From Candidatus Brocadia sp. (GTDB lineage Bacteria > Planctomycetota > Brocadiia > Brocadiales > Brocadiaceae): a stretch of DNA of 64,000 bases. Positions 43,283 through 52,881 of the stretch are shown here, piece after piece. A program made the translations under genes and the position numbers. Positions within the stretch are counted from its first letter, which is position 1. Each line of letters starts with the position of its first letter. The DNA lies in the NCBI GenBank assembly GCA_011525665.1, contig WYAU01000088.1, positions 1 to 64,000 of the forward strand, given 5' to 3'. Below the pieces are notes generated by a model. It made no database searches, was not told the DNA's origin, and saw only the letters and a program-made list of their open reading frames with translations.

Positions 43283-45274
43283 TTACTGTGATATCCGAAG
43301 TTCTTCAATAGTTTTCCTTATTGCCTCCGCCTCCTTATTGTTTGGATCCAGTCTCAGAAACTCACGAAACAGGTATAAAGCCTTTTGAACATCTTTTTTA
43401 TAATTGAGATAGATTATCCCCAGGTTTTTATGTGCATTGGGATAATTGGGCCTTAGCCGTAAGGCCTCCTCGATTTCCATAATTGCCTTATCGAATAAGC
43501 CCTTATTGGCATAGACGGTACCCAGGCAGCTATGTGCTTCGGCATGATCGGGTTCGTAATGGATGGCCAGTTTAAATTCTTCCATCGAAGCGTCTAAAAG
43601 CCCCTTTCTGAAATAGGCAAGCCCCAGATTGAAGTGGGCATCATAATAATGTGGTTTTAACTGAATGGCCTCTTTAAATTTTGAAATTCCTTCATCAAGA
43701 CTTCCTTTGTCGATAAAGATATTACCCATATTATTACGGGTAATAGCAGAATTGGGATTTACTGCCAAAACACGGTGGTATTCTTCCAACGCTTCTTTTT
43801 GCATACCTTTCTTCTGATAAGCCATCCCTAAATTGTGGTGGTATTCAGGATCAGGCTCCAGAGCTATTGCCGCCTGAAACTCACGAATTGCTAAATCTAT
43901 TTTATCTTCCTGAAGGTAAATCATGCCCAAATTATTATGAGCCCGGGAACTATCCGGAGAAGCCTCGATGGTTTTTGACCAGAATGTAAACTGGTCCCTC
44001 CAGCTTTTATTTCTCTTCATTGCAGACAGCGAATAGAGGACAACCGGGATCAGTATCAGGCAATTTAGGAATACGGAAAATGGACTGCGGTGATTGGAAT
44101 GTGAGAGATTGTGAAGGTGTGAGGGTGCGAAATTAGGGCTCCCCCTTTTCCCGGCTTTCCCTATAACAACCGCGCATGCCTGTCTCCAGGTTTCCAGTAA
44201 AATGCATGATAGTACCGTGCAAAAACCTACCGAAGGGAGATACAGGTATCTCTCGGCCATGATGTTGGCTATCGGGAGGATATTCATCGTAGGTATCAGG
44301 GTAACGAAAAACCAGAGGATAAAGAAAAATAGCTGTTTTGCATGGCTATACAATCTGTAGGTGATTACTCCGATTGTGCTTAAAAGTGCGATGCTGCAGA
44401 CAAAATTCGCGGCAAGCGGGGTTTTGGGGTGTGGTATAATATAGTCTGCATTAAAGCTGATGGGAAAGAATAAGAGTTTTATATATGCCCCAAGAATCTT
44501 TGGCATGATTATCAGATTTACAAGGAAGCTATTGCCGGGATACATCAACTGATTTTCCAGGGGATTGTGGAGCCACACGAACCTTATAAATAAATAAAAA
44601 ACGCTGACAAAGATAAATCCCGCATAAGAGACAACGATATTTTTTTTCATTCTTTCCGTGCCGCCGAAGACCCAGTCAAAAATACAGATAATAAAAGGTA
44701 AGGTAATCGCCATTTCCTTGGAACAGAGCGCCAAAAGGTATGAAAACAGAGAAAGGGGATACAGGTAATTGCGGATTTTAGATTCTGGATTTCGGAGCGT
44801 TGATTGAATGAACAACAAAAAAGAAGCAAGGAAAAAGATGGTGGCCAAGAGATCCTCCCTGTAGCTAACGGCGTTTACCACTTCTGTTAAGAGAGGATGG
44901 GTGGCAAATAAGATACCCGCCAGAAAAGGAACGGGACGGTTCCTGACCAAGCGGGAAAGCAGTGTATAAACAAGTATCGCGCTTACGGTGTGGAGCAGGA
45001 TATTGGTCAGGTGAAACCCAAAAGGATTAAGACGCCATATCGAGTAATCGATGAAGTAGGAAAGGGTAACGACTGGACGATAGGTAACTTCTCCGGAGCT
45101 GTCAAAATACTTGTGAGTAAATAAGGCCGGAAAATTTCCCCAATCCCGGATGAAGTAATTATCACTGATGGTAAAGACATCATCATAGACAAAGGCGTTG
45201 TCCAGGGAATTAAGAAAAGTTATAACCGCCAGTGCACTAATGAGTAGTATGTGTAAAATCCTTATCATGATCAA
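43283..45274 (-). CDS. TMTC-like membrane protein with TPR repeats
   Basis: A 663-residue protein. The N-terminal 430 residues form a polytopic GT-C-type membrane domain with the early motif DNAFVYDDVFTISDN (the DD pair is typical of GT-C glycosyltransferases) and about ten helices; ATHPLLTEVVNAVSYREDL resembles the TMTC/DUF1736 family. The C-terminal 230 residues are about six TPR repeats (AHNNLGMIYLQEDKIDLAI, YHHNLGMAYQKKG and others). In eukaryotes TMTC proteins are O-mannosyltransferases; in bacteria the substrate is unknown. It probably glycosylates exported proteins or lipids. Confidence 0.85.
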   Translation of the reverse strand: MIMIRILHILLISALAVITFLNSLDNAFVYDDVFTISDNYFIRDWGNFPALFTHKYFDSSGEVTYRPVVTLSYFIDYSIWRLNPFGFHLTNILLHTVSAILVYTLLSRLVRNRPVPFLAGILFATHPLLTEVVNAVSYREDLLATIFFLASFLLFIQSTLRNPESKIRNYLYPLSLFSYLLALCSKEMAITLPFIICIFDWVFGGTERMKKNIVVSYAGFIFVSVFYLFIRFVWLHNPLENQLMYPGNSFLVNLIIMPKILGAYIKLLFFPISFNADYIIPHPKTPLAANFVCSIALLSTIGVITYRLYSHAKQLFFFILWFFVTLIPTMNILPIANIMAERYLYLPSVGFCTVLSCILLETWRQACAVVIGKAGKRGSPNFAPSHLHNLSHSNHRSPFSVFLNCLILIPVVLYSLSAMKRNKSWRDQFTFWSKTIEASPDSSRAHNNLGMIYLQEDKIDLAIREFQAAIALEPDPEYHHNLGMAYQKKGMQKEALEEYHRVLAVNPNSAITRNNMGNIFIDKGSLDEGISKFKEAIQLKPHYYDAHFNLGLAYFRKGLLDASMEEFKLAIHYEPDHAEAHSCLGTVYANKGLFDKAIMEIEEALRLRPNYPNAHKNLGIIYLNYKKDVQKALYLFREFLRLDPNNKEAEAIRKTIEELRISQ

Positions 45275-45282
45275 TGGGGCAC

Positions 45283-45684
45283 TTAAAATTCATAGAAATT
45301 CAACCCGGTTTCTTTTCCAATGACCTCGAAATGTCTATCCAGAGTTAAGAGTTTTGCATTATTTGAACTTGCAGTTACCGAAATGTAACAGTCCGAAAGT
45401 CCAACTACCTTTCCTTTCTGTCGGAGTAAAGAGGATAACTCGCCGGCTTTTCTCCACAGTTCTATAGTTTCTGGAAGAAAATCAAACACGTACAAAAACT
45501 CCTTTAAGACGTCAAACCCCTTTCGGGACTTTGCACCCTGTAACAACTCAGCAAGCACAATTCCCACACAACAAACCCTGGCATCATCTGTTAACTCCAG
45601 AACCACCCTATAATAGGGGTCTTTTTTCCTAAAAAACTCAATCCATGCCGATGTGTCGACCAAAACCTTATCCGAGTCTTTCAT
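45283..45684 (-). CDS. orphan VapC-type PIN protein
   Basis: A 133-residue PIN RNase with VLVDTSAWIEFFR, VGIVLAELLQGA, LSDCYISVTA and LLTLDRHFEVI, so the acidic site residues appear complete. The start is the ATG at 45684 or a GTG at 45708. No antitoxin gene lies on either side: the permease gene ends the upstream side, with only a short AT-rich gap. Its antitoxin is either elsewhere or lost. Confidence 0.85.
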   Translation of the reverse strand: MKDSDKVLVDTSAWIEFFRKKDPYYRVVLELTDDARVCCVGIVLAELLQGAKSRKGFDVLKEFLYVFDFLPETIELWRKAGELSSLLRQKGKVVGLSDCYISVTASSNNAKLLTLDRHFEVIGKETGLNFYEF

Positions 45685-45752
45685 CTTCGTGCCTGAGTTT
45701 GTCTGCACATTTTATGAATATTTATGCTACCTTTCAAGCGAATTCATGTAAC

Positions 45753-47063
45753 TCATTTCCTCTTAAAATAAAACGGTAACGACACAACGATTGCTATCGC
45801 CGTGGCCGCTATTACCGCTAGTTCTACATGGAATATCAACCAACCGCAGATTGCCAATGCAAGGAGGGGAACCGAGTACCCCCCGGGTATCTTGTAGCCC
45901 CTCTCCCGCTCCGGCCTCCTCCTCAGGATAATGACGGCCAGGCAGGTGGGGATATACTGAAGGATACTTACCATAACGCTTGCCGCTATCAGGTAGTGAA
46001 AACTTCCTGTCAGGCTTAATAAAAGTGTTAAGCCGGTATTAACCGCAATAGCCATGTAGGGGGTATGGTATGTAGGGTGTATTTTGGAAAATATTCCGGG
46101 AAGAAATCCATCAGCAGAAAGCACATAAAGACTCCGGGGACTGGTCAGGGCAATTCCGGCGTTAACACCGCCGATAGAGAGTATTGCGCCTGTGCTGATA
46201 ATTACGCCGCCCGTGGTCCCCATAAAATATCTTGCCGCGTCGGCTAACGGTTTATCCGATGTGGCTAGCCCCGGGAATGTCTCCGTAGCCACAATCTGAA
46301 TGATAAGATATAAACCCGTAACGATCATCAGCACCCAAAACAATACGCGCGGAATGTCCCTTTGCGGATGCCGCATTTCTCCGGCGGGCACTGCGACAAA
46401 CTCGAATCCCGTATAGGCATATAAAGCCATAAGAACCGCTACACTGAAATTGCCATGGGTGAATTCTTTCAGGCCTCCGCCGGTGAAAAGGGACTTGCCG
46501 TATTCCCCTCTTTCTGGAGAGGGGAAGGGGGGGGACGCGCTCTGCATAAAAAATAATCCCACGCCAACAAAGATAAGCAGGGACAGGAGCTTCCCGATGG
46601 TAAAAAAATTAATGGTTTTTGCCCCGGGTTTTACCCCAAAATAATTAATAGCCCCCAATCCTATAATAAGGAATGCAACGATTGGTTTACTTACCCACGC
46701 ATTGTCTGTGGGGAGGAAATAGCTGAGATACAGTCCAAAGCCGCTGGCAACCGAGGACCATCCAATAAGAGACGAAAGCCACATTATCCATCCTATCAAA
46801 AAACCTGCAAACGGGCCAAATGTATCTTTTGCATAGAGATATGCCCCCCCCGTTGTGGCGTACATACTTCCCATCTCTGCAAAGCAAAGGGCAATGGCAA
46901 AGCAAAGTGCTCCACACAGGGGAAAAACCCAGAGCGCTGCGTTTCCGGCAAGGGAATAGAGTTGTCCGGGCAACAAAAAAATGCCGGCCCCTATCACACT
47001 GTTAATCCCTAAACAAATTACATCAAAAAACCCTAAAGTCCTGATTAAAACATGTTTTTGCAT
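45753..47063 (-). CDS. APC-family amino acid permease
   Basis: A 436-residue transporter with about 12 membrane helices. The first, DVICLGINSVIGAGIFLLPG, is the APC substrate-binding signature, and later GFEFVAVPAGEMRHPQRDIP matches the family. Between about residues 172 and 192 is an odd hydrophilic insert, SASPPFPSPERGEYG, encoded by a hairpin repeat (46503-46526) plus a run of eight G. Family proteins have a short loop there. The insert keeps the frame, so the protein may still work. The substrate is unknown. Confidence 0.88.
   Translation of the reverse strand: MQKHVLIRTLGFFDVICLGINSVIGAGIFLLPGQLYSLAGNAALWVFPLCGALCFAIALCFAEMGSMYATTGGAYLYAKDTFGPFAGFLIGWIMWLSSLIGWSSVASGFGLYLSYFLPTDNAWVSKPIVAFLIIGLGAINYFGVKPGAKTINFFTIGKLLSLLIFVGVGLFFMQSASPPFPSPERGEYGKSLFTGGGLKEFTHGNFSVAVLMALYAYTGFEFVAVPAGEMRHPQRDIPRVLFWVLMIVTGLYLIIQIVATETFPGLATSDKPLADAARYFMGTTGGVIISTGAILSIGGVNAGIALTSPRSLYVLSADGFLPGIFSKIHPTYHTPYMAIAVNTGLTLLLSLTGSFHYLIAASVMVSILQYIPTCLAVIILRRRPERERGYKIPGGYSVPLLALAICGWLIFHVELAVIAATAIAIVVSLPFYFKRK
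46503..46534. repeat. hairpin repeat inside the permease gene
   Basis: TTCCCCTCT, TTCTGG, AGAGGGGAA: a perfect 9-bp stem, followed by eight G. It is translated in frame as the PPFPSPERGEY part of the permease. It is the same style as the intergenic hairpin at 23007-23045. Confidence 0.65.
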
Positions 47064-47098
47064 AAAGGCGGTTTTGTTTGATGGTTTATAATTTCGGG

Positions 47099-47126
47099 TT
47101 GACGGATAGCCATTATGCTATATAAT
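47099..47126 (+). promoter_or_regulatory. sigma70-type promoter for the TPR-anmK operon
   Basis: -35 TTGACG (47099-47104), 16-bp spacer, perfect -10 TATAAT (47121-47126). The predicted start near 47133 gives a leader of about 195 bases before the TPR gene at 47329; nothing else in that leader is recognised. Confidence 0.5.
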
Positions 47127-47328
47127 TTGTTCTTACGTGTTTGCTTTGGGGATAAAAAATGAAACATCTATGAGTCTCCGGCACACAAAGAGACAGAGTA
47201 ATTTAAAATTCAAAATTACCTTATTGTAATATTTATTTGTGGGTTTTGCCTGTAATTTTTATTTTTTCCTTTTGAATTTTCATTGTGCTTAACCATGTTA
47301 ACTTTTTTACGAAAGATAGCGAATCTTT

Positions 47329-48270
47329 ATGGCCTGTTATAAACGTTACATCTGCTTCCTGTTTTTCCTCCCCGTATTTCTTTTCTGCAGTAATCTTGGT
47401 TGCGGGAAAAAAGAATCCGATACACAATCCGCCCCCCCCCATGCGGCCGCCATCGGGCGTGAAGGAGAAAATCCTTCTGTCCATAAGAAAACGATGGTAG
47501 ACGAAGAAATTGAAAGAAACCAAAGGCTTCTGAAAACCAACCCGAACGATGCGGTGGCTTATTATAATCTGGGGTTATTGTATAATGAGAAGGGCATGCT
47601 CGATGAATCCCTGTCTGCTTACCGGAAGGCATCAGAACTCAATCCCGCAATGATAGAATCCCTTATTGGGCAGGGGAATATTCTCAATAAGAAAGGGAAA
47701 TCTGATGAAGCAATTGCCTTCTTTCAAAAAGCCCTCGATATTGATTCCCATTATGCAGAGGCACATGAGGGATTGGGGCTTGTATATGTACACAAAAAGC
47801 AGGAGGAGGATGCGATCAGGTCATTTCGCAGGGCTATTGATCTGAATCCCGGCCTTGTGAATTCACGGTACAATCTTGGCATCCTTTATACAAAAAAGGC
47901 TCAATTCAGTGATGCTGTGGCAGAATGGACAAAGGCCATCGAAATTAACCCGCAAAAGATAGAGATATATTACAATTTGGGTATAGCCTATACGAAACTT
48001 GGAAAGCTGGATGACGCTATTTCTGTGTGGCAAAAGGCATTGACGATACGTCCCGAAATGGCAGACCTTCATTATGCCATAGGGCTTGTATACAAAGAAA
48101 AAGGAGACTTTACGAATGCGGAGGCGTCTCTTAAAAAGACGCTTGAGGTCAATCCCAATTTGGCGGAGGTTCACAAGGTGCTGGAAGAATTATATCGTTC
48201 GAAGGGGATGTACGGTGATGCTGACCGCGAGGCGGAGCTTTACAAAAGCAGATCCAGCCCGCACCACTAA
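47329..48270 (+). CDS. TPR lipoprotein
   Basis: A 313-residue predicted lipoprotein: signal peptide with FFLPVFLFCSNLGC, where Cys25 is the lipidated residue, then about seven TPR repeats (AVAYYNLGLLYNEKGML, AEAHEGLGLVYVHKK, IYYNLGIAYTKLGKLDDAI and others) up to the C-terminus. It probably scaffolds protein complexes at a membrane. It precedes anmK by eight bases, so they form an operon. Confidence 0.88.
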   Translation: MACYKRYICFLFFLPVFLFCSNLGCGKKESDTQSAPPHAAAIGREGENPSVHKKTMVDEEIERNQRLLKTNPNDAVAYYNLGLLYNEKGMLDESLSAYRKASELNPAMIESLIGQGNILNKKGKSDEAIAFFQKALDIDSHYAEAHEGLGLVYVHKKQEEDAIRSFRRAIDLNPGLVNSRYNLGILYTKKAQFSDAVAEWTKAIEINPQKIEIYYNLGIAYTKLGKLDDAISVWQKALTIRPEMADLHYAIGLVYKEKGDFTNAEASLKKTLEVNPNLAEVHKVLEELYRSKGMYGDADREAELYKSRSSPHH

Positions 48271-48278
48271 ACCCAAAG

Positions 48279-49544
48279 ATGTCACATCAACTCCTGCGGT
48301 TACAGCGTAAAAACCCCAAAAGAATAATCGGTCTCATGGCGGGCACATCGGTGGACGGTATTGATGCCTGTCTTGCGGAAATTACGGGGAACGGAACGGA
48401 TACAAAGACAAACATACTGGATTTTGAGACCTATCCGTATCACGCGGCAACCCGTAGCGCCATCCTTGAAGCCTGTAATCCTGAAACGGGCACCGTAGAT
48501 AAGATTTGCCGGCTCAATTTTTACCTCGGAAAACTCTTTGCAGATGCGGCTAAATCCATTGCAAACAAGGCGCGGGTTCCTCTCGCGGATATTGATCTTA
48601 TCGGCTCACACGGGCAGACGATCTACCACGTGCCTGATTCACCGGCGAAATGTCCTTCACCACAGCATGAAAATGAGATCGGATGGCAGGGGTCAGGGGA
48701 AAGAGGGAAGGCATGGGCGTCCGGATACAGAGGCCGTTCTACCCTTCAAATCGGTGAACCTTCCGTCATTGCTCAGGAAACGGGCGTTACTACCGTTGCT
48801 GACTTTCGCCCGCGGGACATAGCGGCCGGGGGGCAAGGCGCACCCCTCGTTCCGTACGTCGATTTCATTCTCTTTCGGGACAGGGATAAGGGACGCGCCT
48901 TGCAAAATATCGGGGGGATCGCCAACGTTACCTTTTTGCCTCCTGACTGTGGCATTCACGATGTTATTGCCTTTGACACGGGTCCCGGAAACATGATAAT
49001 TGATCGCATCACGGAACTTATCACAAACAACGCATCTCACTTCGATGAGGGTGGCAGGCTTGCTGCAACAGGTTTGGTAAACAAAAGGCTTTTGGATTCC
49101 CTTCTTGCGCATCCGTATCTTGTAAAGCCGCCTCCGAAAACTACCGGAAGGGAGGAGTTCGGGCGGCCATATGCGGATAACCTTTACAGAGATGCCGTAT
49201 GCTCAGGCATTGAAGGACCGGATATCCTGGCAACCGTTACCGTGTTTACGACGCGCACCATTGCGGACAGTTACGCGCGGTGGATTTTACCAAGGCATCC
49301 CATATCAGAAATAATTATTTCTGGTGGCGGAACTTATAATACGACCCTTATGAAATTTCTTGTCCAATATTTTCCGTCTTCCGTTACAATACATTCCATC
49401 AGTACCTTTGGTATTGCGCCCAACGCAAAGGAGGCTCTTGCATTTGCTATCCTGGCCAACGAGACAATTTCCGGAAATCCCAACAATATCCCCGGCGCTA
49501 CGGGGGCAAAGGGAGCGGTGATTATGGGAAAGATTATACCATAA
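48279..49544 (+). CDS. anmK: anhydro-N-acetylmuramic acid kinase
   Basis: Peptidoglycan-recycling kinase that opens and phosphorylates 1,6-anhydro-MurNAc to MurNAc-6-phosphate. Motifs: GLMAGTSVDGIDACLAEI (ATP loop), IGSHGQTIYH, LQIGEPSVIAQETG, QGAPLVPYVD, FDTGPGNMIID and ISGGGTYN. The protein is 421 residues, longer than the usual 370 or so, mainly because of a roughly 30-residue insert (about residues 124-152) between the HGQTIYH and LQIGEP motifs. Start at ATG 48279. This indicates cell-wall turnover. Confidence 0.94.
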   Translation: MSHQLLRLQRKNPKRIIGLMAGTSVDGIDACLAEITGNGTDTKTNILDFETYPYHAATRSAILEACNPETGTVDKICRLNFYLGKLFADAAKSIANKARVPLADIDLIGSHGQTIYHVPDSPAKCPSPQHENEIGWQGSGERGKAWASGYRGRSTLQIGEPSVIAQETGVTTVADFRPRDIAAGGQGAPLVPYVDFILFRDRDKGRALQNIGGIANVTFLPPDCGIHDVIAFDTGPGNMIIDRITELITNNASHFDEGGRLAATGLVNKRLLDSLLAHPYLVKPPPKTTGREEFGRPYADNLYRDAVCSGIEGPDILATVTVFTTRTIADSYARWILPRHPISEIIISGGGTYNTTLMKFLVQYFPSSVTIHSISTFGIAPNAKEALAFAILANETISGNPNNIPGATGAKGAVIMGKIIP

Positions 49545-49738
49545 GTATTTCCTTGCTAAATATTTCTCCTGTTTATTATACTTGTTTTATAGCGAAAGAC
49601 AAACGAAAGCGGCCTGCGGAAGAAAAAGTCTTGGAAAAAATACCCCCGCGCCGGATGAATTAAGTAAGGGAAAAGGGGTACCGCGCTTTTTCTGTGGATA
49701 ATTATGTTTATATCATTTTTCGACAAAAGGGATCTCGC

Positions 49739-52700
49739 ATGAAATCAAAATTTACCTTTAACTATTTGCCGACAATATTCTTTTCCTTATTTTCTATTTT
49801 CTTCCTTTTCACGGGCTTCCATACGGCCTTTGCTCTTGAACAACGGTTTGAAAAGCGGGCGACAAAAGAAGATGCGGGTTATAAATTCCGTTTGCCCGGG
49901 ATTGTAAGTTCCTATGTCAACCGGCTGTATGTAGACCCTGAACGCATTAAAACCGTCGAAATGCTCAAAGAGGCGCTTTCGTGGGAGGAAAGGATTATAC
50001 CCGAAGTATTGGTTGACTTTCCTGAAGGCGCCAAGACGGGAAAGGTGACCGTGGATGATGTTTCAAAGGCCTATGATTTGGCCAAAATTAATCGCCCCAA
50101 GGACATGATCGAGATTCTCCAGGATGCCCTTACCTTCATAAACACAAACCGCCAGACTACAGAAATCCTTACTGCCAGTGATATTGAATATACTGCAATT
50201 AACGGTATGCTGACACAACTGGATCCGCACTCCGTTATCCTGCCGCCTAAGGAATTCAGCGAATTCAAGATAGGCACGACAGGCAAATTTGGGGGGTTGG
50301 GGATGGTGGTCGGTTTACGGGAAGGCGTACTTACGGTAATATCACCGATTGAGGGCACCCCGGCAGCGAGGGCCGGCATGAAGGCTGGAGACAAGATTAT
50401 TGAAATTGACGGGGAGTCCACCGTCAACATGAACCTCACGGAATCGGTTGGAAAATTACGCGGCGATCCGGGAACAACCGTTACGCTCTCCGTTGTAACC
50501 GAAAAGTCAGCACAACCTGCGCTGTTTACTCTCAAACGGGAAATTATTGTTATCCCTACGGTAGAGTCTGCATCCCTGGAGGATAATTTGGGCTATATAA
50601 AGATAAGAAATTTTCAGGACGATACCTCTCAGTGTCTCAATGAACACCTGAAACATTTGAAAGCATCCAATAATAAGTTGAAGGGATTAATTATTGACAT
50701 GAGAAATAACTCCGGGGGGCTCCTGGATCAGGCAATAGAAGTTGCAGATAAATTTCTCGAGAGCGGCACAATTGTCGTTACGGTTGGTCCAAGTGGCCAC
50801 CCCAGGGAGATACAGGATGCGAGAAAAACGGATACTGACGAGGCCCTTTACCCCATTGTCGTGCTCGTCGATGCCGGAAGCGCCTCGGGCGCAGAAATTG
50901 TCGCAGGGGCGCTGAAAGAAAACGACCGTGCCGTAATTGTAGGCGACAGGAGCTTTGGCAAGGGTTCCGTGCAGCAGCTTATTGAGCTTATGGATGGTTC
51001 GGCGTTAAAATTAACCATTGCCAAATACCTTACCCCTTTGTCCACAGATATTCAGTCGGTTGGCATTACGCCGGATATAAAGCTCGTTCCTGTAACCGTT
51101 GCAAAAGACAATATTAATCTCTTTCGCGGCATCGTCGCCCTTCGGGAAGAAGACCTCAAGCAGCATCTCGATGAACACCGCAAAGACGAGGCTCCGTTTG
51201 CCATAGTCAAGTATTATTTGGAGACCAAGGAAAAGGATAAGGCAGAAGAACCGGAAGAAGAGGCGGGAGATCCTTACAAACTGCCTGATTTTAATACGGA
51301 CTTCCATGTCATTTTTGCCAAAAAATTGCTTGTGAACGCACCTGCCTGGCAGCGTGAGACATTTTTGCGAAATTCTTCATCCACGATAGAGGAAATTGCC
51401 CGGTCAGAGGAAGAGAAAATTGCCCGGGAGCTTCAAAAATTTGATATTGATTGGTCTACCGGCACAAGCACGGGAAAGGCAAAAACGAATGTCTCATTTT
51501 CCACAAATCCCGCAAACGGGAAGGTAAAGGCCGGCGACAAGATCACCCTTACCATAAATGTGTCAAATGTTGGAGAAACACCCTTGTATCAGTTGCGGGG
51601 GATCTCGACGAGTAAAAACGGGCTCTTCGACAAGCTCGAATTTATCCTCGGCAAGGTCGGGCCGGGAAGCGTGAAATCGTATTCCACAACGATTGAAATT
51701 CCCAAAAACTCTCTTGATAGAGAAGACGAAGTTATCGTCAAATTCGAAGAATTGAACGGCAGGAACCCTAAGGACGTTAAATTTAACATCATTACGGAAG
51801 CGCTCCTGAGGCCGCTTTTTGCATATTCCTATCAGATTCTGGATACCGTAAAGGACTCTTCAAAGAACAACGGTGACGGGTTAATACAGACAGGTGAGGA
51901 TATTGACCTCCTTGTCTTCGTAAAAAACATGGGAGAAGGAACTGCTGAAAAAAATGTAGTTACCCTTAAAGACCTGAGCAATAAAGAAGTTTTTATAAAA
52001 AATGGCAGGGCTGAGATAGGGACATTGGAACCCGGAGAGATAAAAGAGGCGAAACTGTCTTTCATTGTAAAAGAAACAATGCATTCGGATAAGTTCAGTG
52101 TGGATGTGGTTGTTTCCGAGATGATTTTTGGGACGTTCCTAACCAACAAACTTACCTTCCCCGTCGTAGCAAACAAATCTAAAATAATACAGGCTTCGGG
52201 TTTTGTGAAAGTGGCGAAAAATCGTACTTCACTTTACGGCGGCATGTCGTTTGATTCGCCGATATTGTCCATCATGAAAGAAGGCGCTTGTCTGGCGTAT
52301 AATGCAAAAAATCCGGAATGGTTCCGAATAACCCTTCCGGGCGATCGCTACGGATGGGTATCAGCAAAAGATGTTGCCGAAGTGGATGACGCGGTGGTCG
52401 AACCGGGCGCTTTAGAGCCCTTTCTGCAACGAGTGCCGCCGGTAATTACCTTGAGCAAATCCTTGTCGAATGTATTATTTGGAAACGAACAGTTACCGTT
52501 ATCAGCTACGATCGAGGATGATAGCTACGTGAAACATGCCTACGTGCTGATTAACAATGATAAGGTCTTTTTCAAATCCAATAAATTTCTTACACTGAAA
52601 GGGCAGGCGCGGCTGGAAATAACCACAGAACTCCCTCTCAAGGAAGGACCTAACGTTGTAACGATCGTCGCGCGCGATGATCATGACCTTGTTACCGTCA

Positions 52701-52747
52701 AGTCATTTATTGCGACACGAGGCATCACTGTCGCAAAAGGGCTATGA
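49739..52747 (+). CDS. large C-terminal processing protease (S41) with added C-terminal domains
   Basis: A 1002-residue exported protease starting at the ATG at 49739 (AGGG before it; the frame is open from 49694). Signal peptide (TIFFSLFSIFFLFTGFHTAFA), then a PDZ domain (TGKFGGLGMVVGLREGVL to about residue 260), then the S41 domain with YIKIRNFQDDTS, the catalytic Ser in GSASGAEIVAGAL and Lys in FGKGSVQQL. The C-terminal 450 residues add CARDB/COG1361-like beta domains and an SH3-like module (FVKVAKNRTSLYGGMSFDS). Ctp proteases trim envelope proteins. The large tail suggests surface or cell-wall anchoring. Confidence 0.9.
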   Translation: MKSKFTFNYLPTIFFSLFSIFFLFTGFHTAFALEQRFEKRATKEDAGYKFRLPGIVSSYVNRLYVDPERIKTVEMLKEALSWEERIIPEVLVDFPEGAKTGKVTVDDVSKAYDLAKINRPKDMIEILQDALTFINTNRQTTEILTASDIEYTAINGMLTQLDPHSVILPPKEFSEFKIGTTGKFGGLGMVVGLREGVLTVISPIEGTPAARAGMKAGDKIIEIDGESTVNMNLTESVGKLRGDPGTTVTLSVVTEKSAQPALFTLKREIIVIPTVESASLEDNLGYIKIRNFQDDTSQCLNEHLKHLKASNNKLKGLIIDMRNNSGGLLDQAIEVADKFLESGTIVVTVGPSGHPREIQDARKTDTDEALYPIVVLVDAGSASGAEIVAGALKENDRAVIVGDRSFGKGSVQQLIELMDGSALKLTIAKYLTPLSTDIQSVGITPDIKLVPVTVAKDNINLFRGIVALREEDLKQHLDEHRKDEAPFAIVKYYLETKEKDKAEEPEEEAGDPYKLPDFNTDFHVIFAKKLLVNAPAWQRETFLRNSSSTIEEIARSEEEKIARELQKFDIDWSTGTSTGKAKTNVSFSTNPANGKVKAGDKITLTINVSNVGETPLYQLRGISTSKNGLFDKLEFILGKVGPGSVKSYSTTIEIPKNSLDREDEVIVKFEELNGRNPKDVKFNIITEALLRPLFAYSYQILDTVKDSSKNNGDGLIQTGEDIDLLVFVKNMGEGTAEKNVVTLKDLSNKEVFIKNGRAEIGTLEPGEIKEAKLSFIVKETMHSDKFSVDVVVSEMIFGTFLTNKLTFPVVANKSKIIQASGFVKVAKNRTSLYGGMSFDSPILSIMKEGACLAYNAKNPEWFRITLPGDRYGWVSAKDVAEVDDAVVEPGALEPFLQRVPPVITLSKSLSNVLFGNEQLPLSATIEDDSYVKHAYVLINNDKVFFKSNKFLTLKGQARLEITTELPLKEGPNVVTIVARDDHDLVTVKSFIATRGITVAKGL

Positions 52748-52774
52748 CCGCCATTCCCCATAATTCTTTACTGT

Positions 52775-52820
52775 CCCAACGTGCGGGAGTGAGAATGTCC
52801 GTTCATCCTCGCACGTTGGG
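52775..52820. terminator. possible bidirectional terminator hairpin
   Basis: Inverted repeat CCCAACGTGCG (52775-52785) and CGCACGTTGGG (52810-52820) with a 24-base loop, between the convergent S41 protease and sat genes. There is no clear T tract, so termination is inferred from position. Confidence 0.5.
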
Positions 52821-52881
52821 GCAAGAATTGCATCATCATCGCGCAGGGTCTGTGGGCAGTTGGCAAAGTGATTATTGACGG

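Noticed and set aside
49739-52747. Two separate genes (protease plus surface protein) in place of one large S41 protein
   Set aside because: The frame is continuous through the linker at about residues 490-560, with no internal stop or convincing internal start.
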